A stretch of 64,000 nt of DNA from Sediminibacterium sp. KACHI17 (GTDB taxonomy: Bacteria; Bacteroidota; Bacteroidia; Chitinophagales; Chitinophagaceae), in assembly GCF_040362915.1 (NCBI RefSeq), contig NZ_AP029612.1:434001-498000 (forward strand). The letters are read 5' to 3'. A program made the position numbers and the translations under genes. Shown here piece after piece: positions 63,757 through 64,000 of this stretch. Numbering within the stretch: the stretch's first letter is position 1; each line of letters starts with the position of its first letter. Under the pieces are notes generated by a model, which saw only the letters and a list, made by a program, of their open reading frames with translations, was not told the DNA's origin and searched no databases.

Positions 63757-64000
63757 ATCTTTTCTTCAACAGCTCGATCACAACTTTATCAATTGGTAGT
63801 GTAACAGCATCTGCATTGAGTTCATTCCAGTGGACCCATCGGAAGACTTCACTTTCACCATTTGGGTTGCTGGTTTGTTCCGGGCTTAGGTCAAAAGCTT
63901 TTGTTTTGGTTTCGAGTGGGATGGGTTCTTCTGCATGAACTCTGTAATAAATAGAAATGATCTGGTCTTTTTGATTGAATGCAGAGATCTGAAAAAAATC
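63755..64000 (-). CDS. NUDIX-hydrolase-like protein, C-terminal fragment only
   Basis: 82 codons visible (81 residues plus stop), running off the right edge of the window, so the N-terminal part and any NUDIX box are outside. The visible end, IISIYYRVHAEEPIP, then EVFRWVHWNELNADAVTLPI and DKVVIELLKKR, resembles the C-terminal strand-helix of NUDIX proteins, where a W-x-x-x-x-E-L segment is common. Identification is tentative because the catalytic box is not seen. Confidence 0.5.
   Translation of the reverse strand, partial: DFFQISAFNQKDQIISIYYRVHAEEPIPLETKTKAFDLSPEQTSNPNGESEVFRWVHWNELNADAVTLPIDKVVIELLKKR

Noticed and set aside
1..64000. tRNA or rRNA genes, prophage, toxin-antitoxin or restriction systems
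   Set aside because: None recognised on either strand by motif or neighbour.

Overview
The window looks like a chromosomal segment of a Bacteroidota bacterium, most likely near the Chitinophagaceae. The family assignment is inference. The reasons are moderate-to-low GC, several promoters with the Bacteroidota -7 element TAnnTTTG (best before prfC and rimO), secreted proteins with cleavage sites ending in AQ, and typical Bacteroidota families (DUF2911, DUF4197, YfhO, a BamA-like protein, bacillithiol BshC). I see no tRNA, rRNA, CRISPR array, prophage or insertion sequence.

Layout. 0-7.9 kb: a compact molybdenum-cofactor operon (moeA, a TSUP permease, a secreted sulfite-oxidase-fold protein, moaD, moeB-rhodanese, moaE, a moaC-moaB fusion) leading into the two subunits of a Tat-exported molybdenum hydroxylase, so cofactor synthesis sits with a likely consumer. 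8-26 kb: mixed housekeeping and metabolism, including prfC, an orphan sensor kinase, rimO, a sterol-desaturase-family membrane enzyme, an FAD amino-acid dehydrogenase, bshC, a serine hydrolase, purE, an alpha-L-fucosidase, pdxJ and a UbiD-type decarboxylase. 26-39 kb: small cytosolic and envelope proteins, a BamA-like outer-membrane protein, a GH20 hexosaminidase, ahcY divergent from an Lrp/AsnC regulator, a PAP2 phosphatase and valS. 39-52 kb: an exonuclease/GIY-YIG fusion, tex, a DsrE protein, a transglutaminase-like protein, a large propeller-amidohydrolase, a TlpA/DUF3738 protein, purB and mqnA. mqnA together with the UbiD-like gene suggests menaquinone synthesis by the futalosine route. 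52.5-62.5 kb: a surface-glycan locus with five glycosyltransferases or GT-like proteins, three methyltransferases or methyltransferase-like proteins and a large YfhO membrane protein. Six of these genes form a tight minus-strand operon. The window ends with a queuosine-precursor-type transporter and a cut-off NUDIX-like gene.

The most unusual signal is not a gene. Short tandem repeats with a 7-base period, different in sequence at each place, occur in at least five intergenic regions. Two of them are inverted array pairs, and two run into the stop codon of the neighbouring gene. The same 7-base texture occurs at three places inside valS, each at a spot where ValRS proteins normally vary. Two genes (a PAP2 phosphatase and a TlpA-like protein) also have start codons buried in perfect hairpins. 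The TlpA hairpin, with its U-tract inside the signal-peptide codons, looks like a terminator or attenuator. A perfect 7+2+7 palindrome overlaps the predicted ahcY promoter beside the divergent Lrp/AsnC gene.
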